Shown: positions 36,105 to 46,561 of the stretch, piece after piece
How positions within the stretch are numbered: the stretch's first letter is position 1
Layout: each line of letters starts with the position of its first letter
NCBI RefSeq assembly: GCF_028437565.1
Contig: NZ_JAMRYR010000006.1
Location: forward strand, 62,001 to 126,000
From: Actinomyces sp. B33
GTDB taxonomy: Bacteria; Actinomycetota; Actinomycetes; Actinomycetales; Actinomycetaceae
DNA: 64,000 nt
Direction of reading: 5' to 3'
The notes under the pieces: model-generated
What the model was told of the DNA's origin: nothing
What the model saw: the letters and a program-made list of their open reading frames with translations, nothing else
Database searches by the model: none
Made by a program: the position numbers and the translations under genes

Positions 36105-38114
36105 TCAGCCCCCCGCATTGCCGCCGCCGGCCCCGCCGTTGCCGGGATTCGGATTCCCGTTGCCCGCCGGGGTCGCCGGACCGCTCGACACGGTGACCGT
36201 GACCGTCGCCCCGCCCGGGACCAGCGCCCCCTCGCTCGGGCTCACCGCGATCACCGCCCCCGCCGGCACCGAATCCGAGTGCTCGGTCTTCGTCACCACC
36301 GACAGCCCCAGCCCGGACAACTGGCCGGTGACGTCCTCCTCCGGCTGACCGGCCAGGCCCGTGGGGATCGGGATCTTGCCCGACGCGATCGTCAACGTCA
36401 CCGAATCGCCCTTCGACACCTCGGACCCCACCGCGGGGTTCGTCGAGATCACGCGACCCGCCGGCTGGGAGGCGTCGTCGACGACCTCGACGGACCCCAC
36501 CTGGAGCTTCTTGCCGATCAGGGTGTCGCGCGCCTGCTCCTGGGTCATCCCCGTGACGTCGGGGACGGTGATCGTGTTCGTCCCCGACGACACGAACCCC
36601 TTGACCTGCGAGCCCGCCGGGACCTTCGCGCCCGGCGACGGGTTCGTCTGGGCGACCCTCCCCTCCTCCACGGTGTCGGAGGCCACCGGCTCGTCGGACA
36701 GGACCCACGTGAGCCCGAGCGCCTCGACCGCCTTCTGCGCGTTCTGCGGCGTCATCCCGACGAGATCCGACGGGAGCGTCACCGTGTCCGGGCCGCTCGA
36801 CAGGTAGGCGGTGACCGTCGACCCGGGTTCGACCTGCGCGCCGGGCGCCGGATCCGTCTGGGCGATCCTCCCCTCGGCGACGGTGTCGGAGGCCACCGGC
36901 TCGTCGGCGACCGCCCACACGAGCCCCGCCCCTTCGACCGCGGTCTTGGCCTCGGCCTGCGTCATCCCGACGAGGCCGTCGGGCACCGCCACCATCTGCG
37001 GCTTCTCATTCGCGGCGTTGATCAGCGCCCAGCCGATGCCGGCCATGATGAGCAGGGCGACGACGACCAGGCCGGCGATCAGGCCCTTGCGGGATTTGCG
37101 CGGCTCGTCGTCCTCCTCGTCGGAGGCGGCGACGGGGGCGATCGTCGACGTGCGGGTCGGCGAGTAGCCGGGGGCCGCGGCCGACAGGGGCATCGTCTGG
37201 GTCTGCTGGGCGGGCGCGGACGCCCACACGCTCGTCTCCGGCGCGTTGACGGCGGCGCCGCGCGACGCCCGCATGAGGTCGGCGAGCATCGACGAGGCCG
37301 ACGTGTACCGGTCGTTGCGGTCCTTCGCCAGGGCCTTCATGACGACGCGGTCGAGGGCCTCGGGGACGTCCGGGGTGATCGACGAGGGGGTCGGGGCGAT
37401 CTGCTGGACGTGCTGGTAGGCGACGGCGACCGCCGAGTCGCCGGTGAAGGGCGGGCGGCCGGTGAGCAGCTCGAAGAGGACGACGCCGGTGGAGTACAGG
37501 TCGGATCGGGCGTCGACCTGCTCGCCGCGCGCCTGCTCGGGCGACAAGTATTGGGCGGTGCCGACGACGGCGTTCGTCTGGGTCATCGTCGCCTGCGAGT
37601 CCGTCAGGGCCCGGGCGATCCCGAAGTCCATGACCTTCACCTTGCCGTCGTTCGTCAGCATGATGTTGCCGGGCTTGATGTCGCGATGGACGAGGTGGGC
37701 GGCGTGCGAGTACTCCAGGGCGGACAGCACCCCGGTGATGATCCCCGCGGCCTCGTCGATCGGCACGGGCGTCCCGTCGGAGATGAGCTCCTTGACGGTG
37801 TGCCCCTCGACGTACTCCATGACGATGTAGGGGACGAGGACGGTGCGCCCGTCCGGCGCGGTCGTCGACTCCTCGCCGGTGTCGTACACGGCGACGATGT
37901 TCGGGTGGTTGAGGGAGGCGGCGGACTGGGCCTCGCGTCGGAAGCGCGCCTGGAAGATCGAGTCCTGGGCGAGGTCGGTGCGCAGCATCTTGATGGCGAC
38001 CACCCGCGACAGGCGCGTGTCGAAGCCCATGTGGACTTCGGCCATGCCGCCGCGCCCGATGAGCGAGCGGACCTCGTAGCGGCCGGCTAGACGGCGGGCC
38101 ATGGGCTCTGCCAT
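36105..38114 (-). CDS. pknB: Serine/threonine kinase PknB with PASTA domains
   Basis: 669 aa. Kinase domain about 12-275 with glycine loop IGRGGMAEVHMG, Lys42, HRDIKPGN catalytic loop and DFGIAR. A juxtamembrane linker follows, then a membrane segment near 340-362 (GLIAGLVVVALLIMAGIGWA), and four extracellular PASTA repeats (about 366-640) that bind muropeptides or lipid II. The C-terminus is a short Gly/Asn/Pro tail. It should phosphorylate cell-wall and division proteins and FHA proteins. Its start overlaps the end of pknA by 28 nt. Last gene of the fhaA-fhaB-pstP-rodA-pbpA-pknA-pknB operon. Confidence 0.97.
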   Translation of the reverse strand: MAEPMARRLAGRYEVRSLIGRGGMAEVHMGFDTRLSRVVAIKMLRTDLAQDSIFQARFRREAQSAASLNHPNIVAVYDTGEESTTAPDGRTVLVPYIVMEYVEGHTVKELISDGTPVPIDEAAGIITGVLSALEYSHAAHLVHRDIKPGNIMLTNDGKVKVMDFGIARALTDSQATMTQTNAVVGTAQYLSPEQARGEQVDARSDLYSTGVVLFELLTGRPPFTGDSAVAVAYQHVQQIAPTPSSITPDVPEALDRVVMKALAKDRNDRYTSASSMLADLMRASRGAAVNAPETSVWASAPAQQTQTMPLSAAAPGYSPTRTSTIAPVAASDEEDDEPRKSRKGLIAGLVVVALLIMAGIGWALINAANEKPQMVAVPDGLVGMTQAEAKTAVEGAGLVWAVADEPVASDTVAEGRIAQTDPAPGAQVEPGSTVTAYLSSGPDTVTLPSDLVGMTPQNAQKAVEALGLTWVLSDEPVASDTVEEGRVAQTNPSPGAKVPAGSQVKGFVSSGTNTITVPDVTGMTQEQARDTLIGKKLQVGSVEVVDDASQPAGRVISTNPAVGSEVSKGDSVTLTIASGKIPIPTGLAGQPEEDVTGQLSGLGLSVVTKTEHSDSVPAGAVIAVSPSEGALVPGGATVTVTVSSGPATPAGNGNPNPGNGGAGGGNAGG

Positions 38115-39856
38115 GTCAGTGCCTCCTCAGTGGTGCTGGCGCCCTGAGCGGTGCTCGTCAGGGCTCCGACAATCGTACGGATCGTGAACAGTGCGGTGAC
38201 CGCCAGGACGGCGACGAGGACCACGACGACGGCGATGCGCGCGATCCTGCGGCCCGTCGACGGCGGCGGCGCGACGGCGGACCGGTTGTAGGCGGTCGCC
38301 GCGGGGGGCCGGTCCTCGCCGCGGGGGGCGGGGGCCGCGTCGAGGGGGCGCCACGCGGGCGCGGAGGCCCGGCGCGCGGACGCGGGGGTCCGTGGGACGG
38401 GCGCCCCGTCGGTCGTCGTCGTGGACCCGGGGGCGGGGTCTGCGAGGGGGGCGCGGGCGGATCCGCCGGACTCCCGGGAGGGGCCGGAGGCGGGGCGCTC
38501 GTCGCGTCGGGGGCGCGGGTCGTCCGGACGCGGCGCCCTCGGGGCGGCCGGTCGCGGCTCGCCGGCGTCGGCGACCGGGATGGGCGCGTCGGGGACGCGG
38601 GCCGCGGGAGGCGCATCGTCTGACGGGGGGGCGGGGGCCTCGGCGGCGCGGGCCTCGGCCCTCTCCTTGAGGCGGGCGGCGAGCCGGGCGCGCGGAGACG
38701 CATCGGACTCGGGCGCCCCCGTCGCCTCGGGATCTCGCGCCTGCGCGGCTCCTTCGACGGCCGGAGGGGCGGCCGGACCCGCACCGGTCGGCGCCTCCGC
38801 ATCCGCGGCGACGGGACCCGCCTCGGTCCGGGCGGGCTCCTCCCGCGGCCCGGCGCCGACCTCGTCGAGCCCCTCCGGGGTGCGCAGGAGCTCCTCGGGC
38901 AGGACGCGCCTGGGCGTATGGCGGACGGGGGCGACCGGTGCGACGGCGCGCTGCTCGCGGGTCGACGGCGACTCCTCACGACCCCCCTCGGGCAGGGGCA
39001 CGGGTCGCGGCGCCACGGGGATCCCCAACTGGTGTGCGGCCGTCACGAGCTCGCGCACCAGCGCCGTCCCCGACTCGGGACGCAGCGCCGGGTCCTTCTC
39101 CAGGAGGTGGAGGATCACCTCCGCGAACGGACCGGGCACGTCCGCGGGCAGCGGCGGCACCTCCTCGTTGACGTGGGCGAAGGCGATGTCGACCTGCGTC
39201 TCCCCGGTGAACGGGCGGCGCCCGGCGGCGGCCTCGTAGGCGATGACGCCCAGGGCGTACAGATCCCCCAGAGCCGTCGCCGTCTCCCCCATCGCCTGCT
39301 CGGGGGGCAGGTACTGGGCCGTCCCCATGACCATCCCGTCGGCAGTCAACGACACCTGGTCGGAGGCTCGGGAGATCCCGAAATCGGTGAGCTTGACCAT
39401 CCCGTCGGGGCGGACGATGACGTTCGCCGGCTTGATGTCGCGATGGACGACGCCGGCGGCGGCCGCCGCCCCCAGCGCCATCGCGACCTGCATGAGGACG
39501 GGCAGCAGGTACTCCGGCGCGATCCGCGCGCCCTGGGCGAGATAGTCGGTCAGCGGGTGGCCGTCGACGAGCTCCATGACGATCCAGCCGCTCCCGTCGT
39601 CCTCCCCGGAGTCCTGGACGTTCGCGATGTTCGGGTGCTGGACGCTCATCGAGTTGCGGGCCTCCAGGCGCAGGCGCGACAGGGGCAGCGCCTCGCCCGA
39701 CAGCTCGGGACGCAGGACCTTGGCGGCGACGATGCGCCCCGTCACCCGGTCCCGGGCCTTCCACACCTCCCCCATGCCGCCCTGGGCGATGGGGGTCAGG
39801 AGCGTGTATCGGCCGCCGAGGACCCGGCCGGTTCCGGAGGTCGTCCGAGGAGTCAT
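38087..39856 (-). CDS. pknA: Serine/threonine kinase PknA-like
   Basis: 589 aa. Kinase domain about 15-275 (IAQGGMGEVWKA, VVHRDIKPANVI, LTDFGIS). It is followed by about 260 residues of low-complexity Pro/Ala/Arg/Glu-rich linker, a membrane segment near 545-568 (IARIAVVVVLVAVLAVTALF), and a short external tail without PASTA domains. The long linker is much expanded relative to mycobacterial PknA. ATG overlaps the pbpA stop by 4 nt. Partner kinase of PknB in growth control. Confidence 0.93.
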   Translation of the reverse strand: MTPRTTSGTGRVLGGRYTLLTPIAQGGMGEVWKARDRVTGRIVAAKVLRPELSGEALPLSRLRLEARNSMSVQHPNIANVQDSGEDDGSGWIVMELVDGHPLTDYLAQGARIAPEYLLPVLMQVAMALGAAAAAGVVHRDIKPANVIVRPDGMVKLTDFGISRASDQVSLTADGMVMGTAQYLPPEQAMGETATALGDLYALGVIAYEAAAGRRPFTGETQVDIAFAHVNEEVPPLPADVPGPFAEVILHLLEKDPALRPESGTALVRELVTAAHQLGIPVAPRPVPLPEGGREESPSTREQRAVAPVAPVRHTPRRVLPEELLRTPEGLDEVGAGPREEPARTEAGPVAADAEAPTGAGPAAPPAVEGAAQARDPEATGAPESDASPRARLAARLKERAEARAAEAPAPPSDDAPPAARVPDAPIPVADAGEPRPAAPRAPRPDDPRPRRDERPASGPSRESGGSARAPLADPAPGSTTTTDGAPVPRTPASARRASAPAWRPLDAAPAPRGEDRPPAATAYNRSAVAPPPSTGRRIARIAVVVVLVAVLAVTALFTIRTIVGALTSTAQGASTTEEALTWQSPWPAV

Positions 39857-41307
39857 CGCAGCCCCGCTTCCAGGAGGGCCCGGGCGACCGGCCCGGCGAC
39901 GGCACCGCCGTGGGGGACGGGATCGGTCTCGTCGCCTTCGACGACGACGGCGAAGGCGATCCTCGGGGCGTCCGCGGGCGCGAACCCGACGGCCCACGCG
40001 TTCGCCCGCCCGTCCTCGCCGGTCTCGGCGGTGCCCGTCTTGGCGGCGACCCTGACGTCGGGCATGGCCATCGACGTGCCCGATCCGTAGGGCTCGGAGA
40101 CGACGGCCTCCATCATCTGCGTCAGCTGCGCCGCGATCTGGGGGGACACGGGGGTCCCGGCCTTCTCGGGCGATGTCGTCGAGCGGACGACGAGGTCGGC
40201 GTCGACGACCTCGTCGACGAGGTAGGGGCGCATCATCGTCCCCCCGTTGGCGATGGCCTGGGCGACCTGCGCCATCTGCATCGGCGTCGCCTGGACGGTG
40301 TACTGCCCGATCGACGACAGCGCGAGCTGGGCGGGGTCCGTCCGGTCGGGGAACACGGACTCGGTGACCTCCAGGGGGATCCTCTGATCGCTCCCGAAGC
40401 CGAAGCGCTCGGCGACGTCGGCCACCTGGTCGTGGGTCAGCCGCTCGGAGGCGAGGACGAACGTCGTGTTGCACGAGCGGGCGAAGGCCTCGGTGAGCGT
40501 CGGATTCCCGTCGCCGCACGTCGACTCCTCGATGTTCGCCACCGTCGTCTCGGTGCCCGGCAGGACGGTGGACACCGGGGACTCCATGAGCGTGTCCGGG
40601 GAGGCGACGCCGTTCTCGAGCAGGGCGATCGACGTGAGGATCTTGAACGTCGACCCGGGCGCGTAGCGGTCGCCCCCGATGGCCCGGTTCGTCAGCGGCG
40701 AGTCCGGGTCCTCGATCAGCGCGTCGTAGGCGGTGTTGACGGCCTCGGAGTCGAAGACCGCCAGCGAGTTCGGGTCGTAGGAGGGCGACGAGTAGAGGGC
40801 CAGCACCGCCCCCGTCGTCGCGTCGAGGGCGACGACGGCGCCCTTGCGGTCGCCGAGGGCCTGGGCCGCGGCCCGCTGGATCTGCTCGTCGAGGGTGAGG
40901 ACGACGCCGCCGCCCTGACGGTTCGCCCCGGTGAAGAGGTTGCGCAGGCGCTGGGCGAGGAGCGCCTCGGACTCGCCGTCCAACGTGGCCTCCGCGGCCG
41001 CTTCGAGACCGGTCGCGGAGAATCCGGAGGCGGAGAAGTAGCCGGTGACGGGCGCGTAGAGGGGGCCCTCGACGTAGGAGCGCTGGTAGCGCTGGGAGCC
41101 GTCGATCTTCGTCGACGAGGCGACGGCCGTCCCATTGACGATGATCGGGCCGCGGTCGATCTCCGCGGCGTGCAGGATCGTCCGCTCGTTGCGCGCATCG
41201 GCGTTGAGCGAGGGCGCCTGGAGGAACTGGGTGTTCGTCAGCCCCAGGCCCAGGAGGGCGAACATCGTCAGGATGACGATGAAGAGTCGTCGGATCTGCC
41301 GGTTCAT
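39853..41307 (-). CDS. pbpA: Class B penicillin-binding protein (elongasome/sporulation-type PbpA)
   Basis: 484 aa. One N-terminal membrane segment (about 7-25), a short non-catalytic domain, and the transpeptidase domain with SxxK at Ser219-Thr-Phe-Lys222, SxN in ARSCNTT and KTGTAE. The acyl-enzyme Ser219 cross-links peptidoglycan outside the membrane. Start chosen at ATG 41307, which overlaps the rodA stop by 4 nt. With RodA it forms a cognate glycosyltransferase/transpeptidase pair. Confidence 0.96.
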   Translation of the reverse strand: MNRQIRRLFIVILTMFALLGLGLTNTQFLQAPSLNADARNERTILHAAEIDRGPIIVNGTAVASSTKIDGSQRYQRSYVEGPLYAPVTGYFSASGFSATGLEAAAEATLDGESEALLAQRLRNLFTGANRQGGGVVLTLDEQIQRAAAQALGDRKGAVVALDATTGAVLALYSSPSYDPNSLAVFDSEAVNTAYDALIEDPDSPLTNRAIGGDRYAPGSTFKILTSIALLENGVASPDTLMESPVSTVLPGTETTVANIEESTCGDGNPTLTEAFARSCNTTFVLASERLTHDQVADVAERFGFGSDQRIPLEVTESVFPDRTDPAQLALSSIGQYTVQATPMQMAQVAQAIANGGTMMRPYLVDEVVDADLVVRSTTSPEKAGTPVSPQIAAQLTQMMEAVVSEPYGSGTSMAMPDVRVAAKTGTAETGEDGRANAWAVGFAPADAPRIAFAVVVEGDETDPVPHGGAVAGPVARALLEAGLR

Positions 41308-42695
41308 GCGCCCCCTCCGGACGGCACGCGCGGGTGGATCCCCGAGGTCCACGGGGCGGGGGCCGCGGCGGGGCGGCGGGCGGCGTCGGAGACGCGGATG
41401 AGGAGGGCGACCGTCAGCCACGAGGACACCATCGAGGAGCCGCCGGCGGCGAGGAACGGGGCGGTCAGGCCCGTCAGCGGGATGAGCCGCGTGATGCCGC
41501 CGAGGACGACGAAGAGCTGGATGGCCAGGGAGAAGCTCAGGCCCGTCGCCAGGAGCTTGCCGAACCCGTCGCGCACGGAGATGGCGGCCCGCAGGCCCCG
41601 TTCGATGAGGACGAGGTAGAGGACGAGGATCGCCGCCATCCCGGTCAGCCCGAGCTCCTCAGCGAGGGACGACAAGACGAAGTCGGAGTTCGCCAGGGGG
41701 ACGAGCTGGGGGTACCCGCGTCCCCACCCGGTGCCCATGAGGCCTCCGGAGGCCTGCCCGAAGAGGGATTGGACGACCTGGTAGGAGCCCCCGACGGAGG
41801 AGTACACGTCGTCGTCGAGGGCGCGGATCCACACGGTGAAGCGGCGGGCTACGTGGGGGAAGAGGCGGATCGCGCCGAGGACGGCGGGGACGAACATGAC
41901 GAAGCCGATGACCAGCCACGACACGCGGTTCGTCGCGACGTACAGCATGGCAACGAACAGGGAGAAGAAGAGGAGGGAGGTCCCCAGGTCCCGTTGGGCG
42001 ACGAGGATGAGGATCCCGATGATCCACACGACGAGGATCGGCCCGAGGTCGCGGGCGCGCGGCAGGCGCATCCCGAGGATCTTCTTCCCGCCGATCGTCA
42101 GGTTGTCGCGGTTCGTCACGAGGTAGCCGGCGAAGAACACCGCGAGGGTGATCTTGACGAGCTCGCCGGGCTGGAACGTCATCGAGCCGACGCGGATCCA
42201 CACGCGCGCACCCATCGTCTCGTAGCCGAGCCCGGGGACCATCGGCAGGAGCAGGAGGACGAGCGACAGGGCGCCGAAGGTGTAGGTGTAGCGCCGCAGG
42301 GTCTTGTGGTCCCGCAGGGCGATGAGGCCCCCCGCGGCCAGGGCGATGGCCAGGCCGACGAACATCAGTTGGCGCAGCCCCACCGTCGGCTGGTCGAGGA
42401 GGGCGTAGGACTGGTCGAGCCGGTAGATCATCGCCAGTCCCAGACCCGTCAGGGCGACGGCGATCGGCATGATGACGGGATCGGCGTAGGGGGCGAGGAC
42501 GTGCACCCCGATCTCGGCGACGAGCGCGAGCCCCAGGAGGATCGCGAGGTGCTGCATGAGGTTGCCGGGCAGCTCCCCGGTGCGGTTGATCGAGGTCAGC
42601 GCGTAGCCCCCGACGCCGATCGCGAGCGCGAGGAGCATGAGGACGATTTCGAGGAGCCGACGGGGACGGGCCGGCGCGATGGAGACGGTGGCCAT
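41304..42695 (-). CDS. rodA: FtsW/RodA/SpoVE peptidoglycan glycosyltransferase
   Basis: 463 aa SEDS-family protein with ten to twelve membrane segments. The conserved blocks QPGELVKITLAVFFAGYL, VAQRDLGTSLLFF (with the catalytic Asp position) and the C-terminal PLTGLTAPFLAAGGSSMVSS are intact. It polymerises lipid II glycan strands together with PbpA. ATG overlaps the pstP stop by one base (TGATG). Confidence 0.96.
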   Translation of the reverse strand: MATVSIAPARPRRLLEIVLMLLALAIGVGGYALTSINRTGELPGNLMQHLAILLGLALVAEIGVHVLAPYADPVIMPIAVALTGLGLAMIYRLDQSYALLDQPTVGLRQLMFVGLAIALAAGGLIALRDHKTLRRYTYTFGALSLVLLLLPMVPGLGYETMGARVWIRVGSMTFQPGELVKITLAVFFAGYLVTNRDNLTIGGKKILGMRLPRARDLGPILVVWIIGILILVAQRDLGTSLLFFSLFVAMLYVATNRVSWLVIGFVMFVPAVLGAIRLFPHVARRFTVWIRALDDDVYSSVGGSYQVVQSLFGQASGGLMGTGWGRGYPQLVPLANSDFVLSSLAEELGLTGMAAILVLYLVLIERGLRAAISVRDGFGKLLATGLSFSLAIQLFVVLGGITRLIPLTGLTAPFLAAGGSSMVSSWLTVALLIRVSDAARRPAAAPAPWTSGIHPRVPSGGGA

Positions 42696-44002
42696 CAGGG
42701 CGTCCCCGACTGCGGTAGGGCGCCCGCGGACTGCACTCCCGACTGGGGGCCGGACTGGGGCGCGTCGGACTGCGGCCCGGATTGGGCGTGGGCGGCGGCT
42801 GACTGGGCGGCGGAGCGGATGAGGCCGGCGACGTACTCGTCGACCTCCTCGCGCGACGAGCGGATCACCGGCTCCGTCAGGCGCTGACGGTCGACGGGCG
42901 TCAGGTCGGTCAGGGCGATGCCGGTGACCTCGACGGGATGGGACAGGTCCCACGAGCCGATGCTCTGGGGGATGCCCTGGTGGATGACGACGTAGCCGTC
43001 CTCGCCGAGGGCGTAGTACTGGGTCTGGCTCCACGCCCAGGCGAGCCACCCCCCCGCGGCGACGACGATGGCGGCGACCAGGAGGAGGAGCGGGGCGCGC
43101 CAGCCGACGCGGGCGGCCTCGTCGGCCTCGTCCTCGTCGAGGGGCGGCCTGGGCTTGGAGTTCAGGGAGGCGGCCTTGGCCGCGGCCCCGGTCCCCCCGC
43201 GGGTCTGGGCGTTGCGGTCGATGGCCGCGGCGCCGACGATCTGGGGGGGCGCGGGCGGGAACGATCCGGTGGGGACGATGTCGCAGACGACGCACGTGAT
43301 GTTGTCGGGCCCGCCGGCGAGCAGGGCGAGGCGGATCAGCTCCTCGGCGCATTCCCCGGGATCCTCGTGGGAGGAGAGGACGGAGCCGATGGTCTCGGGG
43401 GAGACGACGCCGGACAGGCCGTCGGAGCACAGGAGCCAGCGGTCCCCGACGACGGCCTCGCGGACCGTCTCGTCGGGGCTGACATCGGCGTGGGAGTCCC
43501 CGAGGATCCTGAGGACGACGTTGCGATTCGGGTGGTGCTCGGCCTCGTCGGGGCTGATCTGCCCGGTGTCGACGAGGTATTGGACGAAGGAGTGGTCGGT
43601 CGTCACCTGGGTGAGGGTCCGCCCGCGCAGGAGGTAGGCGCGCGAGTCGCCGATGTGGACCATGGCGAGCTTGTTGCCGGTACGCATGACGGCGATGCAC
43701 GTGGTCCCGAGCCCTTCGAGGTCGCGGTCCCTCGAGGACCGTTCGGAGAGCTCGTCGTGGGCGTCCATCAGGGCCTCGCGCAGGAGGGGGAGCATCGAGT
43801 CGGCGGGGTGGGCGTCGGTGTCGAGGGGGACGAGGTGGGCGAGGGCGACGGAGGAGGCGATGTCGCCCCCGGCGGGGCCCCCCATGCCGTCGGCGAGGAT
43901 GAGGAGGTTGGCGCCGGCGTACCCCGAGTCCTGGTTGTTCGAGCGGACGAGGCCGACGTCGGACCGCGCGGCGCAGTGGAACTCGATGGGCTCGCCGACC
44001 AT
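42695..44002 (-). CDS. pstP: PP2C-family Ser/Thr phosphatase PstP
   Basis: 435 aa. PP2C domain about 8-240 with metal-binding motifs NQDSGY, LADGMGGPAGGD, GDSRAYL, LCSDGLSG and GGPDNITCV. A cytoplasmic linker, a membrane segment at about 302-322 and an extracytoplasmic tail follow. The tail ends in repeats of Gln-Ser-Gly (PQSGPQSGVQSAG). It reverses phosphorylation by PknA and PknB. The gene starts 1 nt after the fhaB stop. Confidence 0.96.
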   Translation of the reverse strand: MVGEPIEFHCAARSDVGLVRSNNQDSGYAGANLLILADGMGGPAGGDIASSVALAHLVPLDTDAHPADSMLPLLREALMDAHDELSERSSRDRDLEGLGTTCIAVMRTGNKLAMVHIGDSRAYLLRGRTLTQVTTDHSFVQYLVDTGQISPDEAEHHPNRNVVLRILGDSHADVSPDETVREAVVGDRWLLCSDGLSGVVSPETIGSVLSSHEDPGECAEELIRLALLAGGPDNITCVVCDIVPTGSFPPAPPQIVGAAAIDRNAQTRGGTGAAAKAASLNSKPRPPLDEDEADEAARVGWRAPLLLLVAAIVVAAGGWLAWAWSQTQYYALGEDGYVVIHQGIPQSIGSWDLSHPVEVTGIALTDLTPVDRQRLTEPVIRSSREEVDEYVAGLIRSAAQSAAAHAQSGPQSDAPQSGPQSGVQSAGALPQSGTP

Positions 44003-44003
44003 G

Positions 44004-44504
44004 TCACTTCACCAGCTCGAGCGTGGTCTGTCCGATGCGGATGATGTCGCCGGCCTTGAGGGGGCGCGGCTCGGTGAGGCGCTCGTCGTCGACGAAGGTG
44101 CCGTTGCGCGAGGACAGGTCCTCGATCCACCAGCCGTCGGAGCCGGGGGACAGGGCGGCGTGCCGGCTGGAGGCGTACTCGTCTTCGAGGACGAGGGTGC
44201 ACGCGGGTGAGCGCCCGATGACGATGGGGGAGGCGCCGAGCGGCAGGGCGGTGCCGACGAGGGGGCCGCCGGTGATGAGGAGGGTGTTCGGGGCGGCGGC
44301 GGCCGCGCCCTTGACCCGGGCCGCCCTCCGGGCGCGCCGGTTGGCGCGCCGGCGCTCGTCGGCCTCCTTGCGGCCCTTGCCGCGGGGGGTGACGACGGTG
44401 CCGAAGACGTCCCGTCGCAAGGTGGCGACGGCGGCGAGGACGAGGAGCCACAGGAGGATGAGGAATCCGAACCGGAAGAGGGTGAAGGCGAGATCGCTGG
44501 TCAT
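44004..44504 (-). CDS. fhaB: FHA-domain protein FhaB (FipA-like)
   Basis: 166 aa. An N-terminal membrane segment (about 8-30), a basic linker, and one FHA domain (about 75-160) with the phosphothreonine-binding residues in VIGRSPAC, SSRHAAL and SSRNGTFV. Reads out PknA/PknB phosphorylation, probably on division or elongation partners. Overlaps fhaA by 4 nt. Confidence 0.94.
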   Translation of the reverse strand: MTSDLAFTLFRFGFLILLWLLVLAAVATLRRDVFGTVVTPRGKGRKEADERRRANRRARRAARVKGAAAAAPNTLLITGGPLVGTALPLGASPIVIGRSPACTLVLEDEYASSRHAALSPGSDGWWIEDLSSRNGTFVDDERLTEPRPLKAGDIIRIGQTTLELVK

Positions 44505-45205
44505 GGGGCGTCGACCTCCTCCGGGTGGGTCCAGAAGAGGATCCTGGTGCGGCCGATGACGATCTGGTTGCCGTCGAGGAGCGTGGCGGCGTCGATGCGG
44601 TGGCCCTCGACGAAGGTGCCGTTGGTAGAGCCGAGGTCGGTGGCGATGACGCCGGTGGGGGTGATGCGGATCTCGAGGTGGCGGCGCGAGACCCCGGTGT
44701 CGTTGACGACGATGTCGGATTCGGAGCCGCGGCCGATGACGGTGACCGGCTCGGTGAGGAGCCAGCGGTCGCCGTCGACGTCGAGGATCGGGTGCTCGGG
44801 GGAGGCCGCGGAGGCGGTGGCCGGGGCGGCGGCCCCGCGCTTGTTCGCCGCGTCGACCCGCAGGGTGCCGGTCATCTCGTCGGAGTCCTCGACGAATTCG
44901 ACCTCGACGGGGCCTAGGAGGGAGTAGCCGTTGGCGACGGCGTGCTCGGTGGCCTGCTGCGTGAATTCATCGGCGAGGACCGCCAGGTCGGCTTCGAGGG
45001 CGTCGAGGTCGGCTTTGGCGGCGTGGACGGTGAAGCTGTTGGCGGCGATGATCCGGTCGGCGGAGACCTCCTGGACGGAGTCCTCCATCGAGCGGCGGAT
45101 CGCGGAGGTGACGTCGACGGGCTTGATCCTCGACCGGAACACGCGGGAGAAGGCGCCGTTGACGCCCCGCTCGACGGCGTTCTCGAAGCGGTCGAAGATG
45201 CTCAT
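44501..45205 (-). CDS. fhaA: FHA-domain protein FhaA (DUF3662 + FHA)
   Basis: 234 aa. N-terminal DUF3662 domain (MSIFDRFENAVERGVNGAFS, about 1-120), a short Ala-rich linker and a C-terminal FHA domain (VIGRGSESDIVV, SRRHLEI, LGSTNGTFV). Shorter linker than in mycobacteria. Start at ATG 45205 because GAGGAG lies 5 nt upstream and overlaps the earlier GTG. First gene of the seven-gene signalling and wall operon. Confidence 0.95.
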   Translation of the reverse strand: MSIFDRFENAVERGVNGAFSRVFRSRIKPVDVTSAIRRSMEDSVQEVSADRIIAANSFTVHAAKADLDALEADLAVLADEFTQQATEHAVANGYSLLGPVEVEFVEDSDEMTGTLRVDAANKRGAAAPATASAASPEHPILDVDGDRWLLTEPVTVIGRGSESDIVVNDTGVSRRHLEIRITPTGVIATDLGSTNGTFVEGHRIDAATLLDGNQIVIGRTRILFWTHPEEVDAP

Positions 45206-45491
45206 GGTCACTCCTCGGTCCGGCGGGCCTCGGGGCGGCCGGACTGCTCGGCCCCGCGCAGAAGGGGCTGTTCGTCGGATGCGGGACGCATCCGACCCGG
45301 GCCAGTTTAACCGTCAACGCCAGGGTGAGGGATACGGAGGCCCCCTCGGACCCGTATTGACCGGATGTGCGCGGTTCGGCCGGGGCGGCCGGTCATTGAT
45401 CGCGCCGGGCGCCCGTCCCCCCGTCCGACGCAGGGTGCGGGAGCGCCTCTGCTCGGCGGCCCCGCCCCCCTCCTCGGCGTCCTCGACGGGG

Positions 45492-46496
<1,005 letters not shown>

Positions 46497-46561
46497 TCAG
46501 CCTAATCGGATCGGGGCGGCCCGTCAGGGGCGCCGCGCCCCCCTCGGGCGCCGGGTCCTCC